The notes beneath the pieces were generated by a model, which made no database searches, was not told the origin of the DNA, and worked only from the letters and a program-made list of their open reading frames with translations. This document shows positions 25,238 through 33,753 of a DNA stretch of 64,000 nt, piece after piece. The position numbers and the translations under genes are program-made. This DNA comes from Polyangium mundeleinium (GTDB lineage Bacteria > Myxococcota_A > Polyangia > Polyangiales > Polyangiaceae), in assembly GCF_028369105.1 (NCBI RefSeq), contig NZ_JAQNDO010000001.1, forward strand, positions 5,300,501 through 5,364,500. Reading direction: 5' to 3'. Each line of letters begins with the position of its first letter. Within the stretch, counting starts at the first letter, position 1.

Positions 25238-26371
25238 ATGAAGCTTCACGAACGGCTCGCCGCCCTGGAATCCTCCCCCGTCCCGACCTGGGTGTTCGAT
25301 CTCGACTTTTTCCGCCAGCGCTGGGCGAACAAACCTGCCCTCGAGCTTTGGCGCGCGAGCACTCCGGAGGAGCTCTACGGCCGCGATTACTCCGATATGT
25401 CGGAGTCGACGCGAGCGCGGATGCGCGGGTACATCGACGGATTCCGCGTGGGGCGGACGGCTGAGGAGGAATGGACGCTGTATCCGAAGGGCGAGCCCGT
25501 GACGGTGAAGCTCTTCATGACGGGTGTGCCGCTCGACGACGACCGGACGGGCGTGCTGATCCAAGGGTTCGTCAAGGAGAAGGCGCCGAGCCCGGATCTC
25601 GTGCGCAGCATCGAGGCGCTGCGGCACACGTCCGTGATGGTGACGCTGCTCGACATGGCAGGGGAGATTGTCCTGCAAAACCCTGCGGCGCAACGGGCGT
25701 TCGGGGCTTCGGCGCCATTTCATGCGCGCTTCCCGGACGACGTCGTTCCGGAGACATTGCTCGCTGCGGCGCGGGCCGGGGAGGTGTTTTCGCTGGAGAC
25801 GGCCGTGCGCACGGAAGCGGGCGAGCGCTGGCACGCGGTCGAGGCGCGTACGCTGCCGGATCCGGCGACGGGACAGACGGTGATCCTCGTGCACCACACC
25901 GACGAGACGGCGCGGCGCGGGGCGGAGCGGCGGGCGGCCGAGGAGGGGCAGCTCGCGGAGGCGCTCCGGGGGACGCTCGCGCTCGTGGAGCGGCAGAAGC
26001 AGGAGATCCTGGCCCTCACGGCGCCAGTGCTCGAAGTCTCGTCCCGCACGATTGCGCTGCCGATCATCGGGGCGCTCGATGCGGCGCGCGCGGCGGAGAT
26101 GGAAGGCCGGATCCTCGGGGCCGTTTCGGCGCGCGGCGCCGAGCACGTGATCCTGGATCTGACCGGCGCCGATGCGCTCACGGCGGAGACGGCCGAGCAG
26201 GTGGCGCGCCTCGGACATGCGATTCGTCTGCTCGGGGCGCGGCCGATCGCCACGGGCATCACGTCGAAGCTCGCGCGGACGTTGGTCCATGCCAATGTGG
26301 ACCTCGGCGGGATCCTCTTGCTCCGGAGCCTGCGCGACGGAATCGAGGCGGCGCGGCGCGAGCGGACGTAA
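25238..26371 (+). CDS. PAS-STAS protein, RsbR/stressosome-like
   Basis: 377 residues, cytoplasmic. Two PAS-like domains (about 10-110 and 125-230; WVFDLDFFRQRWANKPALEL and VTLLDMAGEIVLQNPAAQRA), a short coiled coil (EEGQLAEALRGTLALVERQK), and a C-terminal STAS domain (about 265-370) with VILDLTGADALTAETAEQ and PIATGITSKLARTLV. In RsbR-type proteins a Thr in the first loop is phosphorylated; here that position aligns with Ala by eye, while the second Thr (ARTLV) is kept. No kinase or phosphatase partner gene is adjacent. It probably senses a ligand through PAS and signals through STAS contacts. Confidence 0.85.
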   Translation: MKLHERLAALESSPVPTWVFDLDFFRQRWANKPALELWRASTPEELYGRDYSDMSESTRARMRGYIDGFRVGRTAEEEWTLYPKGEPVTVKLFMTGVPLDDDRTGVLIQGFVKEKAPSPDLVRSIEALRHTSVMVTLLDMAGEIVLQNPAAQRAFGASAPFHARFPDDVVPETLLAAARAGEVFSLETAVRTEAGERWHAVEARTLPDPATGQTVILVHHTDETARRGAERRAAEEGQLAEALRGTLALVERQKQEILALTAPVLEVSSRTIALPIIGALDAARAAEMEGRILGAVSARGAEHVILDLTGADALTAETAEQVARLGHAIRLLGARPIATGITSKLARTLVHANVDLGGILLLRSLRDGIEAARRERT

Positions 26372-26586
26372 AATCGCTTCCCGGGCAAAAGCTTGGGGCG
26401 GGGGGACTGGCCGACGCACCATGCCCGCATGATATTGGTGACTGTTGCGTAGGGAGCAGGTTTTCGGCGCGAAACGCTGGGTACGGGCGCGCCGAAGGAC
26501 CTTAGGACCCCGTGGGGGCACGTCCGGGACAAACCGCGTACCGCGATTGGACCGGGCGCACCTCCGCGGAGGGGGCGGGGACAGTC

Positions 26587-27786
26587 ATGAAGCGTAACAT
26601 GCATGGGTTTTTCACGGTTGCTCTGGCGCTCGTGCTGGGGGTGGGCTGCGGTGAAACCCCGGTCTCCGAAATGGGAGAGGCGGAGTCCCTCGGGGAAAAC
26701 GAGGAGGCGCTCACCAATTGCTCGGTCGATGCCGCGAAGGAGCTCTTCATCACGGATCTTTCGGTGATCCAGGACGATCGGGCCCGCGGATTCGGAAAGT
26801 GGTCGTTCGGGTACGCGGTCCAGGAAATGGCGAAGGGCCACGACGAGCAGGAGTTCATCAAGAGATTCATGGAATCGTGGCTCACCGATCAGACCGTCGA
26901 TGGGCTCACGATCAAGGCGCGCCCGCGGATGGAGGAGCTCGTGCTCGCGCCCTGGCGGGCGAAGAGCGCGGGCGGCAAGACGTACGAGCTCGACAAGGCG
27001 CCGATGTCCCTGCTCGCCATCGTGTACCGGCTCGATCTGCGCAAGCGGCAGAGCGTGGGCGTGGGCGTGGGCGAGGGGCGGCTCGTCTACCAGGTGCACG
27101 GGCCCGACGGGCGTGCGCTGCCGTTCACCATGATCTTCGAATACAAGCTGCCGGCGACCCGAGGCCAGACGGCGGAGTCGTGGGCGCGCGAGTTCCACGC
27201 GCTCGGGGCGCTGCCGTTCGGGCCCGATTACAACACGAAGCTCGAAGCGCTGACCGAGAAATTCGTGAGCGCGAAATCGTGGCAAGGGCTGCCCGCGGGC
27301 AGCGTGCTGAACCAGCTCCGGACGAACGAGATCGCGCTGACCTCTGGCGACGCGACGCCCCTGTGGGAGCTGCGGCAATTCGAGATCGACACGCGCGGCA
27401 GGCTCTTGCCGGCGAGCGTGGGCTTGACGCCGGACCTCGTCCACAACAAGACGCCGCTCCTCACCGAATTCGTGAAGCAGAACGAGCGCAAGATCCTGGA
27501 CGGGACATACAAGGTGGGGCCCCGGTTCAAAGGCCAGCCCTTCAACGGTGGATCGGCCCGTGTGCCGACGAACACCTTCCTATGGGAGATCCCCGACGTG
27601 GCCGAGAACATTCGGCAGAAGTTCTCGATCGGGACGTGCAATGGTTGTCACGCGGGCGAGACGACCACGAACTTCCTTCACGTGTCGCGGAGCCGCACCG
27701 GCCCGGAGACGCGCATCTCGGATTTCATCCTGCAAAAGGAGCTGCCGTTCCGCGTGCAGGAGATGAAGACGCTCGCCTGCGAGTGA
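26587..27786 (+). CDS. Lipoprotein with a single c-type haem motif
   Basis: 399 residues from the ATG at 26587. Signal with lipobox VLGVGC (Cys about residue 19). The N-terminal three quarters is an unrecognised domain (WSFGYAVQEMAKGH). One CNGCH at residues 351-355 fits covalent haem attachment, and HAGETTTNFLHVSRSR follows; this fragment is seen at the C-terminus of many myxobacterial exported proteins of unknown role. The 215 bp upstream (26372-26586) hold nothing I can identify. It converges on the MYXO-CTERM gene with a terminator between. Confidence 0.8.
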   Translation: MKRNMHGFFTVALALVLGVGCGETPVSEMGEAESLGENEEALTNCSVDAAKELFITDLSVIQDDRARGFGKWSFGYAVQEMAKGHDEQEFIKRFMESWLTDQTVDGLTIKARPRMEELVLAPWRAKSAGGKTYELDKAPMSLLAIVYRLDLRKRQSVGVGVGEGRLVYQVHGPDGRALPFTMIFEYKLPATRGQTAESWAREFHALGALPFGPDYNTKLEALTEKFVSAKSWQGLPAGSVLNQLRTNEIALTSGDATPLWELRQFEIDTRGRLLPASVGLTPDLVHNKTPLLTEFVKQNERKILDGTYKVGPRFKGQPFNGGSARVPTNTFLWEIPDVAENIRQKFSIGTCNGCHAGETTTNFLHVSRSRTGPETRISDFILQKELPFRVQEMKTLACE

Positions 27787-27811
27787 TGCGGACCCCTGCG
27801 TGAAGCCGGGA

Positions 27812-27837
27812 GGGCCGGGGCGTCTCGTCCCCGGCCC
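27812..27837. terminator. GC-rich bidirectional hairpin between convergent genes
   Basis: GGGCCGGGG (27812-27820) and CCCCGGCCC (27829-27837) pair fully with an 8-base loop, placed midway between the stops at 27786 and 27854. No T-run. Confidence 0.55.
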
Positions 27838-27853
27838 GCGTCGGCCCTCGGGG

Positions 27854-29059
27854 TTAGCGGCGGCGGCGGCGCGCGCCGAGCCCACCCAAGGCGGCGAGCG
27901 TCGCGAGGCCGAGCCAGCCGGGAATGGTTTCGTTGGTGCCGGCGGCGCGGCACTGGCAGGTGATGACGCCGCGAACGGCGCCATTGCCGTCGTCGTCGTC
28001 GGGGCCGGCTCCGCCGGCGCTCGCGTTCCCGCCTGCGTCTCCGCCTGCGCCGCCATTGCCGCCGCCGTTGTCGCCGCCGTTGCCGCTGCCGCCTGCGCCG
28101 CCGCTGCCGCCTGCGCCGCCGCTTCCGCTTCCGCCTGCGCCACCGCTTCCGCCTGCGCCACCGCTTCCGCCGACCGCGCCGTTGCACGTGGTGACGTGGG
28201 TCGGGCGTTTGGCTTCACAATCCGTGGGGGAGGCGCAATCGGGATCGGAGAGCGCGGGCGGGCTCGTGCCTCCGCCGATATCGCCGGGGTTCGGGTAGGC
28301 CGGCGTGATCGTCTCCCACTGGCTATTGAATTCCATGAACCCGTAGACCTTCTCCTGGTACGGCGCGGCGCCGCCCACGGACGGCTTCCACACGCCGCGG
28401 TTCGGGTCGTAGTTCGGGTTGTTCGGGTTGTTCACGTAGGCGAGGCCATTGTAGGCCCACGTGGCCGTGTACCAGTGCTCGACGACCTTGGGCTGGTTGT
28501 CGCCGACGCAGTTCGTCGCCTTCCATTTCGCCGCGAGAATGCGGGTGCTCGTGGCGAGGTTGTAGAACGGATCGGAGGCCACGCGCTCGCGGTCGAAATC
28601 CGGGTTTTCCCCGACGTGCATGCCGCTCGTGACCTGGCCGATGCCATAACCACAATCGAAGGAGATGATCGTGCGTGATTCGCCGCCGACCTGATCCGCC
28701 GGCAGCGTGGGGACGCAGAACTGGCGCCAGCCGGACTCGACCTTCGTGAGGGCCTTCAGCAATTCGCAAGGGAACCGCGCGGGGACGGATTGGTAAGGCT
28801 CGGGTTTGCCGCAGCCCTGGCCGATGTTGGTGACGGAGGGGCCGTCATTCCCCCAGGCCGCGGGGCCCTGCGAGACGAGGTCGAAGATGACGTTCCATTC
28901 GTCGTTCGTGGGGTTCGTCCCGGCCACGGCCTCGATGGCGCAGTCGTGATCGTTCGAGGGGCTCGACGCGGTGTAGGAGGGGCAATAAGCGGCGGCACCG
29001 CCGCTCGCGGCGAGGAGGGCGAGCGAGGCGGCGGCGGCGAGGGGAAGCTTGGGGCTCAA
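27854..29059 (-). CDS. MYXO-CTERM exported protein with lysozyme/transglycosylase-like domain
   Basis: 401 residues. Start TTG at 29059: GGGAGG stands 7 nt before it and the codon overlaps the upstream gene's TGA (TTGA), so translation is coupled. A signal peptide ends about residue 24. Residues about 97-240 resemble a soluble lytic transglycosylase fold: CELLKALTKVESGW (Glu108 candidate catalytic), SFDCGYGIGQVTSGM, and AYNGLAYVNNPNNPNY. Then a GGSGGAGG spacer of roughly 70 residues and a C-terminal sorting signal: Cys-containing CQCRAAG, a hydrophobic helix (GWLGLATLAALGGLGA) and RRRRR, the MYXO-CTERM pattern. It is probably anchored on the cell surface and cuts or binds peptidoglycan. Confidence 0.85.
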   Translation of the reverse strand: MSPKLPLAAAASLALLAASGGAAAYCPSYTASSPSNDHDCAIEAVAGTNPTNDEWNVIFDLVSQGPAAWGNDGPSVTNIGQGCGKPEPYQSVPARFPCELLKALTKVESGWRQFCVPTLPADQVGGESRTIISFDCGYGIGQVTSGMHVGENPDFDRERVASDPFYNLATSTRILAAKWKATNCVGDNQPKVVEHWYTATWAYNGLAYVNNPNNPNYDPNRGVWKPSVGGAAPYQEKVYGFMEFNSQWETITPAYPNPGDIGGGTSPPALSDPDCASPTDCEAKRPTHVTTCNGAVGGSGGAGGSGGAGGSGSGGAGGSGGAGGSGNGGDNGGGNGGAGGDAGGNASAGGAGPDDDDGNGAVRGVITCQCRAAGTNETIPGWLGLATLAALGGLGARRRRR

Positions 29060-30177
29060 AGCGCACCTCCCTTCTCGGCGTAAAACCCGGCCACGGCCGC
29101 GCGGCTCCCGCGGGGCGCGGGGAGGACGGCGGCGGCGCCGGTCTCCGTGTCGACGAGGAAAGGCACGGAGAGCGCGCTCGGCTGCGTGTGCAGGGCGGCG
29201 ATCCAGCGGGAATCGGCGGTCGTGGCGGCAACGAGGTCGACGCCGGGGCCGAGGGGGCCTGCAATCCGCGTCTCGGCGTCGAGCGTGGAGAGGCCGCGGC
29301 CCGGCGGATTGTAAAGGACGCCGCCGCTCGGGAGGACCGCGGGGGCGAGGTTCATGCTGGGGCTCGAAAAGAGCCGGCGCGCGCGGCCCGAGGCGAGGTC
29401 GATCTCGTCGACGACCCAGGTGCGGCTGTTCGTCTCGTGGCGCCCCTGGAAGACGAGCTTTTTCCCGCCGGCGTCGATGGCAAAATCGCGGGCGAAGGGC
29501 GGGAGGTTGTCGACGATGGAGCGCACCGCGCCGCTGTCGGGATCTACGGCGACGATATCGGCGTGATCGGGCAGGACGCGATAAAGAACGATCTCTTTGC
29601 CGGCCGCGCCCGCGAGGAAAAGGAGGTGGCCGTGTTCGGCGTGGACGGGGCGGGTTTTTCCGGTCGCGAGGTCGACCTCGTCGACGGTGAGGGGATCGAC
29701 GCGCAATTGGCCCTCGATTTCGGTGCCGGCGCGGCCGCGGGAGACGAAGACGCGGCCGGCGGGGGTGACGAGGGGGCGGCTCGCGTGGACGACCCCGGCG
29801 ACGAGCGCCTCGGGCGGCGCGTGGGGCTCTAGGCGGAAGAGCGAGGCATTAAAGGAGGTGTCGCGCGTGGGCGTGGTATCGGCCGTGGCGAGGATGTACG
29901 GCGTGCCCGGGACGACGGCGGCGCGCACGGCGGCGTCGGGCAGGTGCGCGAACGTGGCGACGGGAGCGGGATCCGCCCCTCCGCCGGCCTGGACGAGATA
30001 AAGCGAGGTATGCTCGGCGCCCGGGAACGTGGCCAGGACGGCCACGCGAGGCCCCCGGACTTCGGGCGGCGCTGCGGCGTGCGCAGGCGTCGCGCCCTCG
30101 GGTCCGGCGGCAGCGAATGCGAGTGCGACCGCGACGCACGAGGCGCCGAGGCCGAGGAGGAGCTTTCGCGTGAACAT
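29056..30177 (-). CDS. Exported WD40/TolB-like beta-propeller protein
   Basis: 373 residues from the ATG at 30177. Signal peptide (LLLGLGASCVAVALAFAAAG, cleavage near AHAAAP). The rest is a run of TolB/WD40-like blades such as GKEIVLYRVLPDHADIVAVD, ARDFAIDAGGKKLVFQG and RTWVVDEIDLASGRARRLFS. No enzyme motif. Second gene in the leftward CapA-like, propeller, transglycosylase-like run: 26 bp after CapA-like gene and overlapping the MYXO-CTERM gene by 4 bp. Likely a periplasmic binding or scaffold protein. The open frame extending to 31383 is antisense debris. Confidence 0.78.
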   Translation of the reverse strand: MFTRKLLLGLGASCVAVALAFAAAGPEGATPAHAAAPPEVRGPRVAVLATFPGAEHTSLYLVQAGGGADPAPVATFAHLPDAAVRAAVVPGTPYILATADTTPTRDTSFNASLFRLEPHAPPEALVAGVVHASRPLVTPAGRVFVSRGRAGTEIEGQLRVDPLTVDEVDLATGKTRPVHAEHGHLLFLAGAAGKEIVLYRVLPDHADIVAVDPDSGAVRSIVDNLPPFARDFAIDAGGKKLVFQGRHETNSRTWVVDEIDLASGRARRLFSSPSMNLAPAVLPSGGVLYNPPGRGLSTLDAETRIAGPLGPGVDLVAATTADSRWIAALHTQPSALSVPFLVDTETGAAAVLPAPRGSRAAVAGFYAEKGGAL

Positions 30178-30203
30178 GGAGGAAGGGTAATGCCCGGCGG
30201 GGA

Positions 30204-31436
30204 CTACGGAAAGTTCGGTGCGAGGGAATCTGAGGACGTCGGTGTTTTGGCGCTGGGAGGCGGCGCAACGGGTGCGCATCCGTCCTCGCCGGCGGGGCCG
30301 AGGGACGCGCCCCCGACGCGGCGCGACAGGGCCTGGAATCGACCAAAAAAGTGGGATTCGTAGGTCTTGCGCCGCGGATCGCGGGCGAGGGGGATCGGTT
30401 CGATGCCGTGAATGCGGAACGGGCACGCGAAGAGGCGGGGAGGGGCGCCTTTTTCGAGCTCGATTTTCACGGCGAGGCCCATCTCGGTCCACGGGTGGCC
30501 GCTGTGCATGCGCATGAGCAGGTTGCCGAGGCTGTAGACGATGGGCTTTCCGGCGTGGAACGCGACGCCTTGCACGACGTGCGGGTGGTGGCCGAGGAAG
30601 GCGTCGGCGCCCGCGTCGATGACGGCCTCGGCGAGGGCGCGCGTGCCGGGGAGCGGATCTTCGCGGTACTCCTCGCCGCCGTGATGACTGACGAAAATCC
30701 CATCGATGTCGCGCTGCGCGCGGAGCGCCCGCACGGCGCGGACGAGGGCCTCGCGATCGGCACCGGCGACGTGGGCGCGGCCCGGGTGCTTGGAAAGGGC
30801 GCCCTGGTTCCAGACGTCGGTGACCGCGAGGAAGGCCAGGCGAAACCCGCGCCGCGTGACGATGGCGGGTTCGAAGGCCTTTTCGAGGGTCGCGCCCGTG
30901 CCCGCGTGCAGGACGGAGACACGATCGAGGTGATCGAGCGTCTCCAGCATGGCCGATTTGCCGTAATCCCAGGCGTGGTTGTTCGCCGTCGAGACGACGT
31001 CGATTCCGGCGCGCGCGAGGACGTCGGCCGAGGCGGGAGGGCCATTGAAGACGAGGTTGTTCTCGGGGGAGACGGTCTCGTTTCCCTGATCGCTGATGGG
31101 CCCCTCCAGATTGACGAACCGCACGTCCGCCGCGCGCAGGAGGTGGTCCATCGGGGCGAACAGGGCGCGATCCGGCTCGCGCAGGAGGATCTGGCCGACG
31201 AGGCGGCCGAAGCTCACGTCGCCCGCGGCGAATACGGTGACGAATGCAGGGGTTTTCGTCGATGCATCCGGCGCCGCGGCGTCGCTCGGGTCCTCGTCCC
31301 CGGCATCCGGGAGCTCCGGGGCGGGCGCCGCGGGCGCCGGGGCGGGCGCGAGATTCGTGGTGTCCGCGCGATCGTTCCCACATGCGGCGACGGCCACGAC
31401 GAGCGCGAGGGGAGCGGTGACTCGATGCGGAGCCAT
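30204..31436 (-). CDS. CapA-family metallophosphoesterase-like lipoprotein
   Basis: 410 residues with a lipoprotein signal (ALVVAVAAC), an Ala/Pro/Asp-rich linker (to about 60), then a CapA/PgsA poly-gamma-glutamate-synthesis-type domain: AAGDVSFGRLVGQIL, NLEGPISDQG, STANNHAWDYGKSAM, VSHHGGEEYRE and GHHPHVVQGV. These carry the Asp, Asn-His and His-His metal ligands of the calcineurin-like fold. In other bacteria CapA helps make or attach gamma-glutamate polymers, but no ligase genes (CapB/CapC) are nearby, so a phosphoesterase or envelope polymer role is more open. It is 34 bp downstream of the IS-split gene and probably shared a transcript with it. Confidence 0.86.
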   Translation of the reverse strand: MAPHRVTAPLALVVAVAACGNDRADTTNLAPAPAPAAPAPELPDAGDEDPSDAAAPDASTKTPAFVTVFAAGDVSFGRLVGQILLREPDRALFAPMDHLLRAADVRFVNLEGPISDQGNETVSPENNLVFNGPPASADVLARAGIDVVSTANNHAWDYGKSAMLETLDHLDRVSVLHAGTGATLEKAFEPAIVTRRGFRLAFLAVTDVWNQGALSKHPGRAHVAGADREALVRAVRALRAQRDIDGIFVSHHGGEEYREDPLPGTRALAEAVIDAGADAFLGHHPHVVQGVAFHAGKPIVYSLGNLLMRMHSGHPWTEMGLAVKIELEKGAPPRLFACPFRIHGIEPIPLARDPRRKTYESHFFGRFQALSRRVGGASLGPAGEDGCAPVAPPPSAKTPTSSDSLAPNFP

Positions 31437-31470
31437 GCGGAGGATTCCTCCGGGTAGCGCGTCGCCGAGC

Positions 31471-32232
31471 CTAGCGCCAGAGGCGCGAGACGACGATCCC
31501 GAGCTCGGCGAACACGACGAGGGTGGCGCATTGCAAGATGAACCGGTTCGTCGAAGAGTTCGGCTTCCCGCGCACCATTCGATGGAGAACGGCCATCATC
31601 GGCAGGCTCAGGAAGATCCCCGCGAAAAAACCGACCCAGAGCGGCTCACAACATTCCGGGCCCGCGCTGCACACGAGGTCCGAGCCTTCCCCGTCCGATA
31701 CGACACAGTGGCTCGGCGCGAGGCCGAACACGACCAGCGGGGTCCCGATGAGGCCAACGAAGCCAACGACGCAGCCGGCCGTGGACGCCGCGGCCTGCTG
31801 ATCCACCGGGGGCGCCTCGCCGCTCGCCCGGATCGGAGGCAAGGACGCGGCGAGGCGGGCGAGGGCGTCGACGATACGCGCGCCGCGCTCCTGATCGGGC
31901 GCGGGCTGGGTAAACTCGACGAGATCGAGCGAGATCTCGCCGGCGCTCGTTTCGTCGATGCGGACCGAATGACACTTGTCGCGGAGGAGCGAGAGGATCG
32001 CGGCGCGGGCGTCGGGCGAGGCGAGGATGGCGCGGACGAGATCATCGTTGATCAACGTATCAATGAAGACCTCGTCGTCGAAGGAGGGGTCGCCGGTCTG
32101 GATCTCGTGATCCACGCCGCTCTTCTTGCCCTCACGATTCGACGTGGTCTCTTTGCGGAGCAGGAGGCGCATGGGCCTCGGGACGAGCAGAGGCCCTTCA
32201 CGGCGGCCATTGCGATACCCCGCCGGGACGAC
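31471..32232 (-). pseudogene. 3' part of an IS-split gene: two-helix membrane protein
   Basis: The 3' fragment of a gene cut by the IS at 32241-33744. An internal ATG at 32172 gives a 233-residue frame, but joining the 5' fragment at the target duplication restores one continuous frame through 20 further codons with no stop. The protein has a helical N-terminal region (FDDEVFIDTLINDDLVRAIL), a region SVRIDETSAGEISLDLVEFT, and two membrane helices near the end (STAGCVVGFVGLIGTPLVVF and LWVGFFAGIFLSLPMMAVLH), then a third short one. Unrecognised family. The fragment could still be translated from 32172. Confidence 0.7.
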
Positions 32233-32240
32233 GCGTGGCG
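32233..32240. repeat. Target duplication, left copy
   Basis: GCGTGGCG, repeated at 33746-33753 on the other side of the IS; with the next base out (C versus G) it is a 9-bp duplication with one mismatch. Confidence 0.75.
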
Positions 32241-32259
32241 CTGAGCACTGGTCTCATCT
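32241..32259 (+). repeat. IS terminal inverted repeat, left
   Basis: CTGAGCACTGGTCTCATCT; overlaps the last codons of the transposase gene, whose stop is at 32254-32256. Confidence 0.85.
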
Positions 32260-33681
32260 CACGAGCCCATTCTCCCTGAGGACCCGCAGCATCTCTGCTG
32301 CGGGGGCCAGGCGCTCCAGGCCGCGGCTGATGGTGACGGAGCCGGGGGGACCTCCGGAAGACTTGCCTGTGTAGCCGCCGAGCTCGGCGATCCACTGCAC
32401 GGCGAGCGCGATGGGCGGGATCCCATCGGGGATCTGCTCGTTCTTCTTCTTCCGTTTCCGCTTGAGCAGCACCAAGGCCTCGACCTCGTATGTCGCGAGC
32501 TCTTCGGTCGCTGGCAGGTCCGGTTGGGTGCGCGCGAGGTGCTTGAGACGTTCGGTGCGTGTGGCGATGGCTGCGAGCATGCTGCCCCAGATTTTGACTT
32601 GTTGGGTCCCTTGAAGTTGCGTGGACTCGACGTTGCACTGGCCCGTCTTCCACGTCCGGAAAAAGTCCTCGATGCGCCAGCGCTGGCTGTAACCATGGGC
32701 GACCAGCAACGCATCCTCGAGCGTTTGCACGGGGTGGTTGGTGTACAGCAGCCAATCGATGCGAGGCTCGCCCGCGGGCACGCTGCTGGTCTCGAGGACG
32801 CGCACGGCATACAGCGGCAACGCGCGCCAACGCTTGTTCCACCCGTCTCGAAGCGACAGCGTGACAGCCGCGACATGCGCGCTCATCCGCGCCATTCGCT
32901 CCGTGCGACCCGGTGCGGCCGAGATCCAAAGGGAAAAGGAGCCCTTTCGGGCGCTCGGGCGCGCCAACTCGTCGAACACGTATCGGCTCGCACCCGTCTC
33001 CGACATGAGCCGGCGGTTTGCCTTGCCCCGCACGGTGAACCAGTGCCCGCTCGTCGAGAGGTGAAGCAAAAGCTGCCAGGCATCAGCCTCCCGGTCGAGC
33101 TGGTACCAGGCACAACAACCCGACGCCGCCATGGCGAGCCGCTCGGACGTCTCGGTGATCACGTTGGCCCAGTGGCCGAGCTCCTTTTCGTGCAGCTTGC
33201 GCTTGGCGCTGTCTTCTTTCTGCTTCTGCTCTCGCGCCCACCACTGCATCGACGTCAAGCCGCAGGGCACCCCCTGCGCGTCGACGGCGAGACCGCAAAC
33301 GACCTTCAGCCCGCGGGTGCCTCGACCATGCGTGCCGACCGCGCCGAAGTCCTTGCTGCGGTTGTGATCCGTGAGCGTCAGGCTGGTGGCATCGATGGCG
33401 ACGAAGACGAACATCTCCTTGGCGCAACGGCGCGCGGTGGCAAGACCGGTGGCCTCGAGGATGGCCCCTACGTCGATGTGTCGGCTCTCCAGGAAGTCGT
33501 ACGCTCCCTGCCTGTGGGCATCGACTTGGAAGACTTCACTCACCTTTCCCGACGGATACAGCACCGCCTGCGCGGCCATGCGCGTCAGCCGCCGGGTCCG
33601 GCGCGGGTCTCCAAGGTCCGCATGCCCAAACTCCTCCGCCGCCCACGCTTCCGCCGACGAGGCTGTCTCTGCATCCAACAT
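32254..33681 (-). CDS. IS4-family transposase
   Basis: 475 residues from the ATG at 33681 (GAGGGGGAG upstream). The N-terminus (EFGHADLGDPRRTRRLTRMA) matches the end-binding region of Tn5-type transposases. The DDE triad is visible: Asp in FVAIDATSLTLTD, Asp in CAWYQLDREADAW, and Glu in the Y-R-E-K-like stretch SQRWRIEDFFRTWKTG. The C-terminal dimerisation part ends VSITSRG-like (SVTISRGLERLAPA). All catalytic residues are intact, so it should be active. Its 5' leader folds into a hairpin that covers the ribosome site. Confidence 0.94.
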   Translation of the reverse strand: MLDAETASSAEAWAAEEFGHADLGDPRRTRRLTRMAAQAVLYPSGKVSEVFQVDAHRQGAYDFLESRHIDVGAILEATGLATARRCAKEMFVFVAIDATSLTLTDHNRSKDFGAVGTHGRGTRGLKVVCGLAVDAQGVPCGLTSMQWWAREQKQKEDSAKRKLHEKELGHWANVITETSERLAMAASGCCAWYQLDREADAWQLLLHLSTSGHWFTVRGKANRRLMSETGASRYVFDELARPSARKGSFSLWISAAPGRTERMARMSAHVAAVTLSLRDGWNKRWRALPLYAVRVLETSSVPAGEPRIDWLLYTNHPVQTLEDALLVAHGYSQRWRIEDFFRTWKTGQCNVESTQLQGTQQVKIWGSMLAAIATRTERLKHLARTQPDLPATEELATYEVEALVLLKRKRKKKNEQIPDGIPPIALAVQWIAELGGYTGKSSGGPPGSVTISRGLERLAPAAEMLRVLRENGLVR

Positions 33682-33683
33682 CT

Positions 33684-33709
33684 CCCCCTCTAAATGTCGT
33701 CAGAGGGGG
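33684..33709 (-). promoter_or_regulatory. Leader hairpin masking the transposase ribosome site
   Basis: CCCCCTCT (33684-33691) and AGAGGGGG (33702-33709) form an 8-bp stem on the transposase mRNA, and the Shine-Dalgarno stretch lies inside it. IS10 and IS50 are known to block transposase translation from outside transcripts with such a hairpin. Confidence 0.6.
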
Positions 33710-33725
33710 CGAATGTACCGATGGA

Positions 33726-33744
33726 AGATGGAACCAATGCTCAG
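33726..33744 (-). repeat. IS terminal inverted repeat, right
   Basis: Read inward CTGAGCATTGGTTCCATCT; lies 45 bp upstream of the transposase start. Confidence 0.85.
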
Positions 33745-33745
33745 G

Positions 33746-33753
33746 GCGTGGCG
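33746..33753. repeat. Target duplication, right copy
   Basis: GCGTGGCG, identical to 32233-32240. Confidence 0.75.

Larger units (their letters stand above)
32241..33744 (-). mobile_element. IS4-family (IS50/Tn5-like) insertion sequence, 1504 bp
   Basis: Both ends read inward as CTGAGCA(C/T)TGGT(C/T)(T/C)CATCT, 19 bp, 16 identical. Ends of 19 bp beginning CTGA and a 9-bp duplication are what IS50 makes. One transposase gene fills the element. The copy looks complete and recent, since the duplication is nearly intact; it interrupts a membrane protein gene. Confidence 0.9.

Noticed and set aside
28020-28200. Dense short repeats that could look like a CRISPR array
   Set aside because: They encode the Gly/Ser-rich spacer of the MYXO-CTERM protein, with irregular units and no distinct spacers; no cas genes are present.
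29049-29690. Arg-rich 213-codon + strand frame
   Set aside because: Composition is an artefact of GC-rich antisense sequence to the propeller gene.
33536-33682. Extension of the leftward frame that begins at 33937
   Set aside because: Past 33745 it reads into the IS end and transposase gene in another phase; it is a chance fusion caused by the insertion.
32254-33693. 389-codon + strand frame opposite the transposase
   Set aside because: Antisense shadow; the DDE residues are on the minus strand.
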